Shown here piece after piece: positions 34,832 through 43,782 of a DNA stretch of 64,000 nt (position 1 is its first letter; the number at the start of each line of letters is the position of its first letter). The stretch comes from Pikeienuella piscinae (lineage in GTDB: Bacteria > Pseudomonadota > Alphaproteobacteria > Rhodobacterales > Rhodobacteraceae): contig NZ_CP049056.1 of NCBI RefSeq assembly GCF_011044155.1, forward strand, positions 1,860,001 to 1,924,000. The letters run 5' to 3'. The notes beneath the pieces were generated by a model. The model worked only from the letters and a program-made list of their open reading frames with translations. It was not told where the DNA came from and ran no database searches. The position numbers and the translations under genes are program-made.

Positions 34832-36808
34832 ATGGCGCCCCGGCTTTTGCTATGCGACTGCGAGAAGACCCAGACGCTCGACGCCAAGGCGATCGAGCGG
34901 GCGACCGGCCTCGCCTGTTCGCGCGTTCACACATCGCTTTGCGCCACGGAAAGGGGCGAGGCGGCGCAGCTCATCGCATCGGGCGAGGTTATCGTCGCCT
35001 GCGGACAGGAACACGCATTTTTCGAAGCGCTCGCGGAGGCGGTCGGCGCTCCCGACCCGCTTTGCGTCGACATTCGCGACCGCGCGGGCTGGTCCAAGGA
35101 CCGCGCGTCGAAGGCGCCGAAGATCGCGGCTCTTCTCGCTATCGCCCGCCTCGCGCCGCCGCCGGAAAAAACCTTCGACGTCGTTTCCGAGGGGCTGTGT
35201 CTGATCCTGGGCGAAAGCGCCGTCGCGCTTCCCACAGCTGCGCGGCTGGCCGACGCGCTCAGCGTCACCTGTGTCCTCTCTGACGCGCCCGAACCGCCAA
35301 CCGCGACGCGACGCGCCTTCGACACGCATCGCGGGCGAATTCGCTCCGCCAGCGGCGCGCTCGGCGCGTTCAGCGTCACATTCGACGGGTTTGAGGAGGG
35401 CCGCCCGGGCGGCCGCGAACCTGGTTTCGCGCCGCCGACGGACGGCGCCGAATCAGAATGCGACATCATTCTCGACTTGAGGGGCGGGCCGCCGCTCTTT
35501 CCTGCGTATGAAAAGCGCGAGGGCTATCTTCGCGCCGATCCGGGCGATCCCAACGCCGTCGCCCGCGCCGTCTTCGATGCGGCGCAGATGGTGGGGACGT
35601 TCGAAAAACCGCTCCACATCGCGTTCACCGAAAGCCTTTGCGCCCATTCGCGCGCCGGGCAGACTGGCTGCACCCGTTGCCTCGATCTATGCCCGACCGG
35701 CGCCATCGCGCCCGATGGCGACTCGGTCAGGATCGACCCGCTGATCTGCGCCGGCTGCGGCGCATGCGCCGCCGTCTGCCCGTCGGGCGCCGCCGCCCAC
35801 GACAACCCGCCGGCCGCACATGTGTTCGCCCTCACACGCATCGCCGCCGCGGCCTATCGCGACGCCGGCGGCGATGCGCCGCGGCTGCTCGTGCACGATT
35901 CGGCTCACGGGCGTGAAATGATCTCCCTCGCCGCGCGCTGCGGCCGGGGCCTTCCCGCCGACGTCGTTCCGCTGGAGGTGGAGGCGCTGGCCGGGTTCGG
36001 CCACGCCGAAATGCTCGTCGCTCTGGCGAACGGCTTCACCACGATCGACATGCTGCTCGGCCCGAAAGCCGACCGGCAAGCGATCGAACCGCAGATCGAA
36101 CTCGCCGCTGCGCTCGCCAACGGCGCGGGCGTGGGCGCCGGACGGATTCGCATGCTCGATCCGGTCGATCCCGACGCGCTCTCGGACGCGCTCTACGTCA
36201 CGGCTCCGCCAGCGCTGAAGCCAACGCCCATTCTTCCGCTGGACGCCCGCCGCGCGGCGACGCGTCTCGCGGCGAAGGCGCTTGCGGGCGAAGATACGCC
36301 AGCGCCCTACGACTTGCCGGGCGGCGCGCCCTATGGCGCGGTGCTGCTAAACCAGGACGCCTGCACGCTCTGCCTCTCCTGCGCCTCGCTCTGTCCGACC
36401 GCGGCGCTCACCGACAACCCCGACAAGCCGCAATTGAGGTTTCAGGAGGACGCCTGTCTTCAGTGCGGGCTCTGCGCGACGATCTGCCCCGAGAATGCGA
36501 TCACGCTGGCGCCGCGCATGAACCTCGCCGACGCGGCCTTCTCCCAGATCGTGCTGCATGAGGAGGAGCCCTACCCCTGCATTGAATGCGGCGCGCTTTT
36601 CGGCGTCAGGAGCACGGTAGAGCGCATCGTCGAAAAGCTTGAGGGCAAGCATTCGATGTTCACCAATTCCGACAATACGCGCCTGATCCGCATGTGCGAC
36701 GATTGTCGTGTGAAAGCCCAGTATCATGGCGAGAGCGCCCCGCTTTTCGGCGGAGACCGCCCGCACGTCCGCACGACACAGGATTATCTCGACGAAAGAA
36801 AGTCCTGA
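34832..36808 (+). CDS. 658-residue multi-cluster 4Fe-4S protein of the fdh locus
   Basis: A large soluble Fe-S protein with no signal peptide. The N-terminus LLLCDCEKTQTLD carries a first Cys pair. A ferredoxin module at about residues 265-325 has CTRCLDLCPTG and CAGCGACAAVCPSG. A second at about 508-555 has CTLCLSCASLCPT and CLQCGLCATICPE. Two CxxC pairs (PCIECGALFG and MCDDCRVKA) near residues 582 and 621 look like a zinc or rubredoxin-like knuckle. Between the modules is a domain (PRLLVHDSAHGREMISLAAR) that resembles HdrA/MvhD-type thiol-rich subunits only loosely. It is probably an electron-transfer or Fe-S donor factor for formate dehydrogenase maturation; the exact role is unknown. Confidence 0.88.
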   Translation: MAPRLLLCDCEKTQTLDAKAIERATGLACSRVHTSLCATERGEAAQLIASGEVIVACGQEHAFFEALAEAVGAPDPLCVDIRDRAGWSKDRASKAPKIAALLAIARLAPPPEKTFDVVSEGLCLILGESAVALPTAARLADALSVTCVLSDAPEPPTATRRAFDTHRGRIRSASGALGAFSVTFDGFEEGRPGGREPGFAPPTDGAESECDIILDLRGGPPLFPAYEKREGYLRADPGDPNAVARAVFDAAQMVGTFEKPLHIAFTESLCAHSRAGQTGCTRCLDLCPTGAIAPDGDSVRIDPLICAGCGACAAVCPSGAAAHDNPPAAHVFALTRIAAAAYRDAGGDAPRLLVHDSAHGREMISLAARCGRGLPADVVPLEVEALAGFGHAEMLVALANGFTTIDMLLGPKADRQAIEPQIELAAALANGAGVGAGRIRMLDPVDPDALSDALYVTAPPALKPTPILPLDARRAATRLAAKALAGEDTPAPYDLPGGAPYGAVLLNQDACTLCLSCASLCPTAALTDNPDKPQLRFQEDACLQCGLCATICPENAITLAPRMNLADAAFSQIVLHEEEPYPCIECGALFGVRSTVERIVEKLEGKHSMFTNSDNTRLIRMCDDCRVKAQYHGESAPLFGGDRPHVRTTQDYLDERKS

Positions 36809-36977
36809 GCGAGCGCGCCGCTCGGCCGAACGCCGGCGGCGGGCGGCGGACCTCATGCCCATGCGGATGCCGCCGCCTCGATCCGGCATTGCCTCGCTCG
36901 CCGAATGGCCAATACTCATGCGGGCTCGCGCGGGCGGGGCTGGCGCTGAAGCGACAAGCAAGACGAAGGGAAAGACG

Positions 36978-37187
36978 ATGACTGATGACGCGTTCAACAT
37001 GTCGATGCGGAAATTCCTGAAGCAGGTGGGCGTGACCTCCCAGCAGGAAATCGAGAAATCGATCCGGAAGGCGCGCGAGGCCGGGACGCTGAAGGGCGGC
37101 AAGGTCAGGGCGAAAGTCGTCCTCACCATCGAGGAGACCGGGCTCAGCCACACCGTCGAAGGCGACATCCAGGTCGCCGACACGTGA
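36978..37187 (+). CDS. DUF6494 family small protein
   Basis: A 69-residue protein, MTDDAFNMSMRKFLKQVGVT followed by QQEIEKSIRKAREAG and a beta hairpin (KVRAKVVLTIEETGLSHTVEGDIQV). This is the DUF6494 pattern. No cofactor residues are seen. Its stop overlaps the apbC start as GTGA. DUF6494 recurs beside ApbC in formate dehydrogenase loci; its function is unknown. Confidence 0.85.
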   Translation: MTDDAFNMSMRKFLKQVGVTSQQEIEKSIRKAREAGTLKGGKVRAKVVLTIEETGLSHTVEGDIQVADT

Positions 37188-38254
37188 GCCTGACCCGCGA
37201 CGCCGTCGTCGCCGCGCTCCGCGAGGTGACGGACCCCGAGAGCGGCGCGGACCTGATCTCCGCCGACATCATCCGCGCGCTCAATATCGATGGCGGGACG
37301 GTGCGCTTCGTCGTCGAGGGCCGCGATGGCGCGATGACCGAGAGCGCGCGCAAGGCGGCGGTGGAACGGCTGGAGGCGCTCGCCGGCGTCGAGAAGGTGC
37401 TGGCGGTCGCCACCGCCCCGGCCGCGCCGAAGGCGGCCAAGGGTCCGCCGCCCGAACTGAACATCGGCCGGCCGAAACAGCAGGGGCCGCAGAAGATACC
37501 CGGCGTCGAGCGCATCATCGCCATCGCCTCCGGCAAGGGCGGCGTCGGCAAATCCACCGTCGCCGGCAATCTCGCGGTCGCGCTGGCGGCGGAGGGGCGG
37601 CGCGTCGGGATGCTCGACGCCGATGTCTACGGGCCGTCGCAGCCCCGCATCCTCGGCGTCTCCGGCCGCCCCGCCTCGCCTGACGGCAAGATCATCATGC
37701 CATTGCGTAATCATGGCGTGACGATGATGTCGATCGGGCTGATGACGGCGGAGGACGAGGCCGTAGTCTGGCGGGGCCCGATGCTGATGGGCGCGCTTCA
37801 GCAGATGATGAACCAGGTGCGATGGGGCCGGCTCGACGTGCTGATCGTCGACCTGCCGCCCGGCACCGGCGACGTTCAGATGACGCTGACGCAGAAGTTC
37901 GAGGTGACCGGCGCGGTGATCGTCTCGACGCCGCAGGACCTCGCGCTGCTCGATGCTCGAAAAGCGCTCGACATGTTCGCCAAGATGAACACCCGCATCT
38001 TCGGCATGATCGAGAACATGTCGACGCATATCTGTTCGAATTGCGGGTTCGAGGAGCACATCTTCGGGCATGGCGGCGCGCAGGCCGACGCGGAGCGGCT
38101 CGGCCTCCCGTTTCTCGGCGAGATCCCGCTCGACATCGAGATCCGGAAGGCCGCCGATGGCGGCGCGCCGATCGTGGTCTCCGCACCCGAAAGCCGGCAG
38201 GCGCTGGCCTTCCGCGCCATCGCGCGCGAGCTGATCGAAGCCGGCGCAGGATGA
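37184..38254 (+). CDS. apbC: Mrp/ApbC-type Fe-S cluster carrier ATPase
   Basis: A 356-residue P-loop NTPase of the Mrp/NBP35 family that binds and delivers [4Fe-4S] clusters. It has an N-terminal MIP18-like domain (VTDPESGADLISADII), a deviant Walker A SGKGGVGKSTVAGNLAVAL near residue 115, DVYGPSQPRI, and the cluster-bridging CSNC (ICSNCGFEEHIFGHGG) near residue 285. The start is GTG, overlapping the DUF6494 stop. Its place here suggests delivery of clusters to formate dehydrogenase or the adjacent Fe-S protein, though it may be the general housekeeping copy. Confidence 0.95.
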   Translation: MSLTRDAVVAALREVTDPESGADLISADIIRALNIDGGTVRFVVEGRDGAMTESARKAAVERLEALAGVEKVLAVATAPAAPKAAKGPPPELNIGRPKQQGPQKIPGVERIIAIASGKGGVGKSTVAGNLAVALAAEGRRVGMLDADVYGPSQPRILGVSGRPASPDGKIIMPLRNHGVTMMSIGLMTAEDEAVVWRGPMLMGALQQMMNQVRWGRLDVLIVDLPPGTGDVQMTLTQKFEVTGAVIVSTPQDLALLDARKALDMFAKMNTRIFGMIENMSTHICSNCGFEEHIFGHGGAQADAERLGLPFLGEIPLDIEIRKAADGGAPIVVSAPESRQALAFRAIARELIEAGAG

Positions 38255-38955
38255 GTGACCTTTCCTTTCCGCCACTCTTGCGCGGCGAAACGGCGCCGGA
38301 CCCGTTCCGCCACGCCGTCGCCGCCGCGCAACAGGGCGCCGACCCCGGTCTGATCGCGCATAACGAAAGCGACGAGAAACTCGCAGCCGCGCTAATCCTC
38401 GCTCCCGAATGCGCGCTTGAGGATGCGATGGCGATGGTCTTCGCCTGCGGGCTCGGCTTCTCCGACGCGCTCGGCGCGCTCGCACCGCCGGAACTCGCCG
38501 CTCATCTGGCGTGGCCTGACGGCCTTTGGGTCAATGGCGCGCGCTGCGGCGGCTTTCGCGCGGCCGCTTCCACCATCGACCCGGAGGCCGAACCCGCATG
38601 GCTGGTGATCGGCGTCGAGGTTCCGCTCGCCCCCATCGAGGGCGAGCCCGGCCGCGCGCCCAACCGGACATCGCTCCATGAAGAGGGCTGCGGCGATATC
38701 CCCGCGCCGCGCCTCATCGAAAGCTGGTCCCGCCATATGCTGGTCTGGATCAATTACTGGCTCGACGATGGCATGGCGCGCCTTCACGCCGAATGGCGCG
38801 CGCGGGCGTGGCGGCTGGGAAAGCAGGTTTCGTTCAGCCTCAAGGGCACCGCGCAGACCGGCGATTTCATCGGGATTGACGAGCGCGGCGGAATGCTCTT
38901 GCGTGACGGAGCCGCGACGCGCCTCATCCCGCTCACGGCGATGCTGGAGGACTGA
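38251..38955 (+). CDS. DUF4444 biotin/lipoate ligase-like protein
   Basis: A 234-residue protein with the fold signature of biotin/lipoate-protein ligases (WPDGLWVNGARCGGFRAAA, then EPAWLVIGVEVPLAP) and a C-terminal DUF4444 domain (VSFSLKGTAQTGDFIGIDERGGMLLRDG) that resembles the BirA C-terminal barrel. The lysine and GRGRxG-type motifs of active BirA are not evident: GARCGGFR takes the place of the usual K-containing VGG loop. It may therefore be a non-ligase binding protein. It overlaps apbC by four bases, and DUF6505 starts right after its stop. Confidence 0.78.
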   Translation: MSDLSFPPLLRGETAPDPFRHAVAAAQQGADPGLIAHNESDEKLAAALILAPECALEDAMAMVFACGLGFSDALGALAPPELAAHLAWPDGLWVNGARCGGFRAAASTIDPEAEPAWLVIGVEVPLAPIEGEPGRAPNRTSLHEEGCGDIPAPRLIESWSRHMLVWINYWLDDGMARLHAEWRARAWRLGKQVSFSLKGTAQTGDFIGIDERGGMLLRDGAATRLIPLTAMLED

Positions 38956-39435
38956 GTGCGAAAGCTCGCCCGGACGATCCATTTCGACGAGAGCGACCGC
39001 AACGTCTTCGCCCGCCCCGCAGCGAGCGACGAATGGGCGCTCTCGGGCGGCTTCGAGTTCTCGAACTGGACTTCGGGCGAACTGACCGGCAAGGCGCGAC
39101 AGGCGTTCGCGAACGGCTGGCTCGGGCTGGAGAGCTTCGGGCGCGCGACTTTCGTCGCCGTGGCGAAGATCGAACAAGAGGAACTGGACGCGCTCACCGA
39201 GTCGCTGGCGGCGCATTTCGAGACCTACTACGGGGCGCCCGGCCGCGAAGCAGCGCTCGCCGCCGCACGCGAAGAGATCGGGTTCATGGAGGAACTCTGC
39301 GAGGACCAGGAACCGAACACGTTACTGATCGTTGAACGCGAACTGACCGATGCAGGCGTGCGCGAAAAATTCCGCGCGATCAGACCGCAGGATGCGGACA
39401 TCACGCAGGTCGCCGTTCACGGCGCGGGGGAGTAG
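38956..39435 (+). CDS. DUF6505 family protein
   Basis: A 159-residue soluble protein, MRKLARTIHFDESDRNVFAR and FEFSNWTSGELTGKARQAFANGWLG being the recognisable DUF6505 parts. The second half is acidic and helical. It starts with GTG immediately after the DUF4444 stop. The function is unknown. It closes the rightward accessory operon of the formate dehydrogenase locus and converges on the phosphomannomutase gene with only five bases between the stops. Confidence 0.8.
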   Translation: MRKLARTIHFDESDRNVFARPAASDEWALSGGFEFSNWTSGELTGKARQAFANGWLGLESFGRATFVAVAKIEQEELDALTESLAAHFETYYGAPGREAALAAAREEIGFMEELCEDQEPNTLLIVERELTDAGVREKFRAIRPQDADITQVAVHGAGE

Positions 39436-39440
39436 GCTGC

Positions 39441-40949
39441 TCAGAAACTCTGATCGTATTCGCCGACCTCCGGCTGGCGCCGGATGATCGAATCCAGATC
39501 GTCGAAAATCGCGCGGAGCTGCTCCTCGCTCGCTGTGCTTTCGCAGACCACGACAAGATTCGGGGTGTTGGATGACGCCCGCACCAGCGCCCAGTCTCCG
39601 CCCTCCAGTTGCACGCGGGCGCCGTTCACCGTCACCAGCCCCTCTATGGCGCGCCCGCCCAGCGTCCCCCCTTCCGCGGCCAGCGCCTTTAGATCGGAAA
39701 GCACCCGCTCCACCACGTCGTATTTCACATCGTCCGCGCAGAATGGCGACAGCGTCGGCATCGCATAGGTCAGAGGCAGCGACGCAACGAGATCGGAGAG
39801 CCGCTTGTCCGGACGCCGGTCCAACATCCGGCAGATCTCCACCGCTACTCGCATCCCGCAATCGTAGCCTCGACCCAGCGGGGGGGCGAGAAAGTAGTGC
39901 CCCGATTTCTCGATCCCCGCCAGCGCCCCGGTCGCGGCGACGCGGGCCTTCATGTGGCTGTGACCGGTTTTCCAGTATTCGGTCGTAGCGCCCGCCTCGA
40001 TCAACTCCGGGTCGGTGGCGAAAAGCCCGGTCGATTTCACATCCGCCACGAAATGCGCAGGCGCATGCGTCTTCGCCCAGTCGCGCGCCAGCAGGACCCC
40101 CATCTTGTCGGCGAAAAGCTCCTCGCCGCGATCGTCCACGACGCCGCACCGGTCACCGTCGCCATCGAAACCGAGCGCGAGATCGGCGCCCGATTCCTTC
40201 ACCGCCCGCGCCATATCGTGGAGCATCTCCATCGCTTCGGGGTTCGGGTTGTAATGCGGAAAGGTGTAGTCAAGCTCAGCGTGAAGCGGCACGACCTCCG
40301 CACCGATCCGCTCCAGCAGCGCCGGCGCGAACGCCGCCGCGGCGCCGTTGCCGCAGGCGCAGACCACCTTCAGTGGCCTCGAGAGCCGGATACCGCCGGC
40401 GAGATCATCGAGGTAAGCCTCGCCGACGCCCCTTTCCCGCACCACGCGTCCGCCCGGCCGCTCGACGCCTGCGCCGCCAAGCACGATATCGCGCAGGCGC
40501 GCCATCTCCTCCGGCCCATGCGTCAGGGGCGGCTTCAGCCCCATCTTCACCCCGGTCCAACCGTTCGGATTGTGGGAGGCCGTGACCATCGCCACCGGAT
40601 CGACGCCCAGATGCGCGCGCGCGAAATAGGCGGTCGGCGTCAAACCGGGGCCGATGTCGTGCACCACGGCGCCGGCGCGAACCAGCCCGAGGATGAGCGC
40701 GGTCTTCACCGCCGCCGAATAATCGCGGTAATCCTGACCGACGACGATATCCGGCCCGACGCCGGCCTCCGCCATCTGCGTCCCGAGCCCGAGGCCGAGC
40801 GCCTCCACCCCCGCGAGGTTGATTTCCTCCGGAAAGCGCCAGCGCGCGTCGTATTCGCGAAAGCCCTTCGGCGCGACAAGCGCCTCGGAGAGAAAGGCCC
40901 AGGTGTTCGGAACGAGATCGGCGCGCGGGCGCGGCTCAGTTTCGGTCAT
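39441..40949 (-). CDS. Phosphomannomutase/phosphoglucomutase
   Basis: A 502-residue alpha-D-phosphohexomutase that interconverts hexose 6- and 1-phosphates. The phosphoserine loop is VTASHNPNGWTG, the Mg2+ loop is FDGDGDRCG, and the sugar-binding loop is GIEKSGHYF. These match the AlgC/ManB type (the GEMSGH-like loop is EKSGH). It would turn mannose-6-phosphate into mannose-1-phosphate for the next enzyme. The start overlaps the manC end by 14 bases. Confidence 0.93.
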   Translation of the reverse strand: MTETEPRPRADLVPNTWAFLSEALVAPKGFREYDARWRFPEEINLAGVEALGLGLGTQMAEAGVGPDIVVGQDYRDYSAAVKTALILGLVRAGAVVHDIGPGLTPTAYFARAHLGVDPVAMVTASHNPNGWTGVKMGLKPPLTHGPEEMARLRDIVLGGAGVERPGGRVVRERGVGEAYLDDLAGGIRLSRPLKVVCACGNGAAAAFAPALLERIGAEVVPLHAELDYTFPHYNPNPEAMEMLHDMARAVKESGADLALGFDGDGDRCGVVDDRGEELFADKMGVLLARDWAKTHAPAHFVADVKSTGLFATDPELIEAGATTEYWKTGHSHMKARVAATGALAGIEKSGHYFLAPPLGRGYDCGMRVAVEICRMLDRRPDKRLSDLVASLPLTYAMPTLSPFCADDVKYDVVERVLSDLKALAAEGGTLGGRAIEGLVTVNGARVQLEGGDWALVRASSNTPNLVVVCESTASEEQLRAIFDDLDSIIRRQPEVGEYDQSF

Positions 40950-42345
40950 AGATGTCCTCGTAGCGGATGATATCGTCCTCGCCGAGATAGGCGCCGGTCT
41001 GAACCTCGATCAGATACATGGGAAGCTTGCCGGGGTTTTCCATCCGGTGCACCGCGCCCAGCGGGATATAGACCGACTGGTTCTCGGTCAGCAGCTTAAC
41101 CTCTTCGCCGACCGTAACCTTCGCAGTGCCGGCGACGACGACCCAGTGCTCGGATCTGTGGACATGACTCTGAAGCGAAAGCAAGCCACCCGGTTTCACG
41201 CAGATCCGCTTCACCTGGAATCGCGAATCCATGCACAGCGTCTCATACCAACCCCAGGGCCGGTGAAAACGCGGATAGTCCGTCGCCTGCTGAATCCCCG
41301 CCGCCTTCAGTTCCGCGACCAGCCCCTTCACTTCCTGCGCGCGGTCCATATCCGCGACCAGCACCGCATCGCGCATGGCGACGGCGACGATCCTGTCGAG
41401 CCCGAGCCCGATCAGCGTCATCCCCGGCTCCTCCGTACGCAGAAGCGTATCGCGGCAGTCCTTCGCGATCGCCGGGCCGGAGATGGCGACGCCATTCGCG
41501 TCCCGCTCCGCCGCCTCCCAGAGCGCGTCCCACGCGCCGAGATCGGACCAGCCGGCGTCGAGCGGCGCCGCGGCGAGTCGGTCGGCCTTCTCCATCACCG
41601 CGAAGTCGATCGAGATGTCCTCCGCCTCGGCGTATTCCGGCCCAAGACGCAGAAAACCGAGATCCTCGGCCGCCGAGTCCAGCGCCGCGCGGCAAGGCGC
41701 GACCAGCTCCGGCGCGTAGCGCTCGAACGCCGCGATGACATCGCCGACGCGCATCAGGAAAACTCCGGCGTTCCAGAGATGCCGCCCGCTCACCGCCATC
41801 TCGGCCGCGCGCGCAGCGTCGGGTTTTTCAACGAAGCGCGTCACCTCGGCCGCTTCGCCCTCCGTCGCCGGCTTAAGGAGTTCGAGATAGCCATAACCCG
41901 TCTCGGCCCGCGTCGGCGGTACGCCGAAGGTGACGAGCCGCCCTGCACGCGCCGCTTCGACCCCGACTTCTACAGCGGCGTGAAACGCCGTCACGTCGGC
42001 GATGACATGGTCGGACGGGGCGACAAGCATCAGGGCCTCAGGATCCGACGCCAGGCTCAGCGCCGCGACCAGCACGGCGGCGGCGGTGTTGCGTCCGACA
42101 GGTTCGATCATCACCTGCGCGTCCATCAACCCGATCGCCGCCGCCTGCTCCATTGCAAGGAAACGGAAATCCGCCGCGGTCATCACGAGAGGGGCCGCGA
42201 ATCCCTCGCCCGACAGCCGCCGCAACGTCGTCTGATAAAGGCTCTCCGCCCCAAGAAGCGGCGAGAACTGCTTTGGGAAGGCGGCGCGCGAGGACGGCCA
42301 GAGCCGCGTCCCCGAACCGCCGCAGAGAATGACCGGATGGATCAT
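40936..42345 (-). CDS. manC: Mannose-1-phosphate guanylyltransferase/mannose-6-phosphate isomerase
   Basis: A 469-residue bifunctional type II PMI-GMP. The N-terminal nucleotidyltransferase has CGGSGTRLWPSSRAAFPKQF and the FVEKPD motif. The C-terminal cupin isomerase begins at FHRPWGWYETL and has the metal-binding QSHVHRSEHW. It makes GDP-mannose and feeds mannose-6-phosphate into the pathway. It is the first gene of the leftward pair and divergent from the GDP-mannose dehydrogenase gene. Confidence 0.95.
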   Translation of the reverse strand: MIHPVILCGGSGTRLWPSSRAAFPKQFSPLLGAESLYQTTLRRLSGEGFAAPLVMTAADFRFLAMEQAAAIGLMDAQVMIEPVGRNTAAAVLVAALSLASDPEALMLVAPSDHVIADVTAFHAAVEVGVEAARAGRLVTFGVPPTRAETGYGYLELLKPATEGEAAEVTRFVEKPDAARAAEMAVSGRHLWNAGVFLMRVGDVIAAFERYAPELVAPCRAALDSAAEDLGFLRLGPEYAEAEDISIDFAVMEKADRLAAAPLDAGWSDLGAWDALWEAAERDANGVAISGPAIAKDCRDTLLRTEEPGMTLIGLGLDRIVAVAMRDAVLVADMDRAQEVKGLVAELKAAGIQQATDYPRFHRPWGWYETLCMDSRFQVKRICVKPGGLLSLQSHVHRSEHWVVVAGTAKVTVGEEVKLLTENQSVYIPLGAVHRMENPGKLPMYLIEVQTGAYLGEDDIIRYEDIYDRN

Positions 42346-42513
42346 ATCTTAGCGCCTCCAAACGCCTGCGCGCGATGCGGCGCGCGCACCCACAGCCGAA
42401 GCGGATGGTTAAGGTAGGACGGTGATATTCGCAAGGAAACCCTTATGCTTGGCAAAAACCCGCCCGATCTGCTACGGCGTTCCGCGGCGCGGGCGAAGAC
42501 AGGATGGGACGTC

Positions 42514-43782
42514 ATGGAGATCGTGATTTTCGGACTGGGCTATGTCGGCTTCACCGCCGCGTGCTGTATCGCCAGCGAAGGCAACAAGGTGACCGGCGTC
42601 GATGTCTCCGAGCGCAAGGCCGCGAGCGTCAACGCGGGCCGCGCGCCGATCGTCGAGCCCGAAGTCCAGAAGATGCTGACGACCGCGCTCGACGCCGGGC
42701 TGATCACCGCGCGCACCTCGATCGGCGACAGCCTCGATTCCGCGCAGCTCGCCATCGTCTGCGTCGGCACGCCCTCGGCCGCGGACGGCTCGCACAACAT
42801 GGGTTATATCGCCGATGTGACGCGGCAGATCGCCGCCGCGGTCAATCCCGACCGCGCCGAACCCCTCTCCGTCGTATATCGATCCACGATCCGTCCCGGC
42901 ACGATGGAGGAATTGATCTCGCCGATTTTCGCGGCGCAGCTCGGCCCCGACTGGGGGCGCGCGGTGCGCCTGGTCTACAACCCTGAATTCCTCCGTGAGG
43001 GTTCCGCCGTAAAGGATTACTTCGCGCCGCCCAAGATTGTCATCGGAACGAAGGACGGAACGCCCGACCCGGCGATGGAGGCCCTGAACGCGAATATCGA
43101 CGCGCAGACCTTCAACGTCCATTTCCGCGAAGCCGAGTTCACCAAGTTCGTCGACAATTCCTGGCACGCGGTGAAGGTCGCGTTCGCCAATGAAATCGGA
43201 CGGGTCTGCCTCAATCTGGGCATGTCCGCCGCGAAGGTGCACGAGATTTTCGTCTCCGACACCAAGCTCAACATCTCACCCTATTATACGCGTCCCGGCG
43301 GCGCGTTTGGCGGATCGTGCCTGCCTAAGGACGTGCGCGCGTTGCAGTATATCGCCGCCGACACTGGCGCGAACACGCATCTCGTAGACAGCCTGATCCG
43401 TTCGAACGAAGCGCACAAGCACCGCCTGTTCGAATATGCCGCCGAAGGCCTCGCCCCCGGCGCGCGCGTTCTTCTCGCCGGGCTCGCCTTCAAGGCCGGA
43501 ACCGACGATCTTCGGGAAAGCCCGAATGTCGATCTCGCCCGCAAACTCCTCGCCGCCGGCTTCCAGCTGGAGATTTTCGACCCCGCGATCGACGCCGACA
43601 TGCTCATCGGCGCCAATCTCGGCTACGCTTACAGCCAGTTGCCATCGCTTGAGCGGCTTCTGGTCGACAAGACCCATGCCGAGAGCATCCGATATGACCG
43701 CGTGCTGGCCGCCAACGCCACGGTGAACGCGCTCGATCTCGGGAACGCGTCCGACAGGCGCGACCTCGGCCGGCTCGATTGA
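42514..43782 (+). CDS. algD: GDP-mannose 6-dehydrogenase-like UDP/GDP-sugar dehydrogenase
   Basis: A 422-residue NAD-dependent dehydrogenase that oxidises a nucleotide sugar to the uronic acid. It has IVIFGLGYVGFTAACCIASE (Rossmann), NPEFLREGSAVKDY, and the catalytic cysteine in GGAFGGSCLPKDVRAL. It resembles AlgD (436 residues) more than UDP-glucose dehydrogenases in the FLREGSAVKDYFAPPKIVIG region. The adjacent GDP-mannose genes support GDP-mannuronate as product. The ATG at 42514 is the natural start; an in-frame ATG at 42445 would add a non-conserved tail. It overlaps the glycosyltransferase gene by one base. Confidence 0.88.
   Translation: MEIVIFGLGYVGFTAACCIASEGNKVTGVDVSERKAASVNAGRAPIVEPEVQKMLTTALDAGLITARTSIGDSLDSAQLAIVCVGTPSAADGSHNMGYIADVTRQIAAAVNPDRAEPLSVVYRSTIRPGTMEELISPIFAAQLGPDWGRAVRLVYNPEFLREGSAVKDYFAPPKIVIGTKDGTPDPAMEALNANIDAQTFNVHFREAEFTKFVDNSWHAVKVAFANEIGRVCLNLGMSAAKVHEIFVSDTKLNISPYYTRPGGAFGGSCLPKDVRALQYIAADTGANTHLVDSLIRSNEAHKHRLFEYAAEGLAPGARVLLAGLAFKAGTDDLRESPNVDLARKLLAAGFQLEIFDPAIDADMLIGANLGYAYSQLPSLERLLVDKTHAESIRYDRVLAANATVNALDLGNASDRRDLGRLD

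Noticed and set aside
36347-38485. A 712-codon open frame on the minus strand across the Fe-S protein and apbC genes.
   Set aside because: It is antisense to well-conserved genes, its product is Arg/Ala-rich with no family motif, and long antisense frames are common in GC-rich DNA. Similar shadows opposite aroQ, DUF2092 and fdhA were dropped for the same reason.
42445-42513. Longer GDP-mannose dehydrogenase starting at ATG 42445.
   Set aside because: The extra 23 residues are not like the family N-terminus, which begins right at the MEIVIFGLGYVG Rossmann strand.
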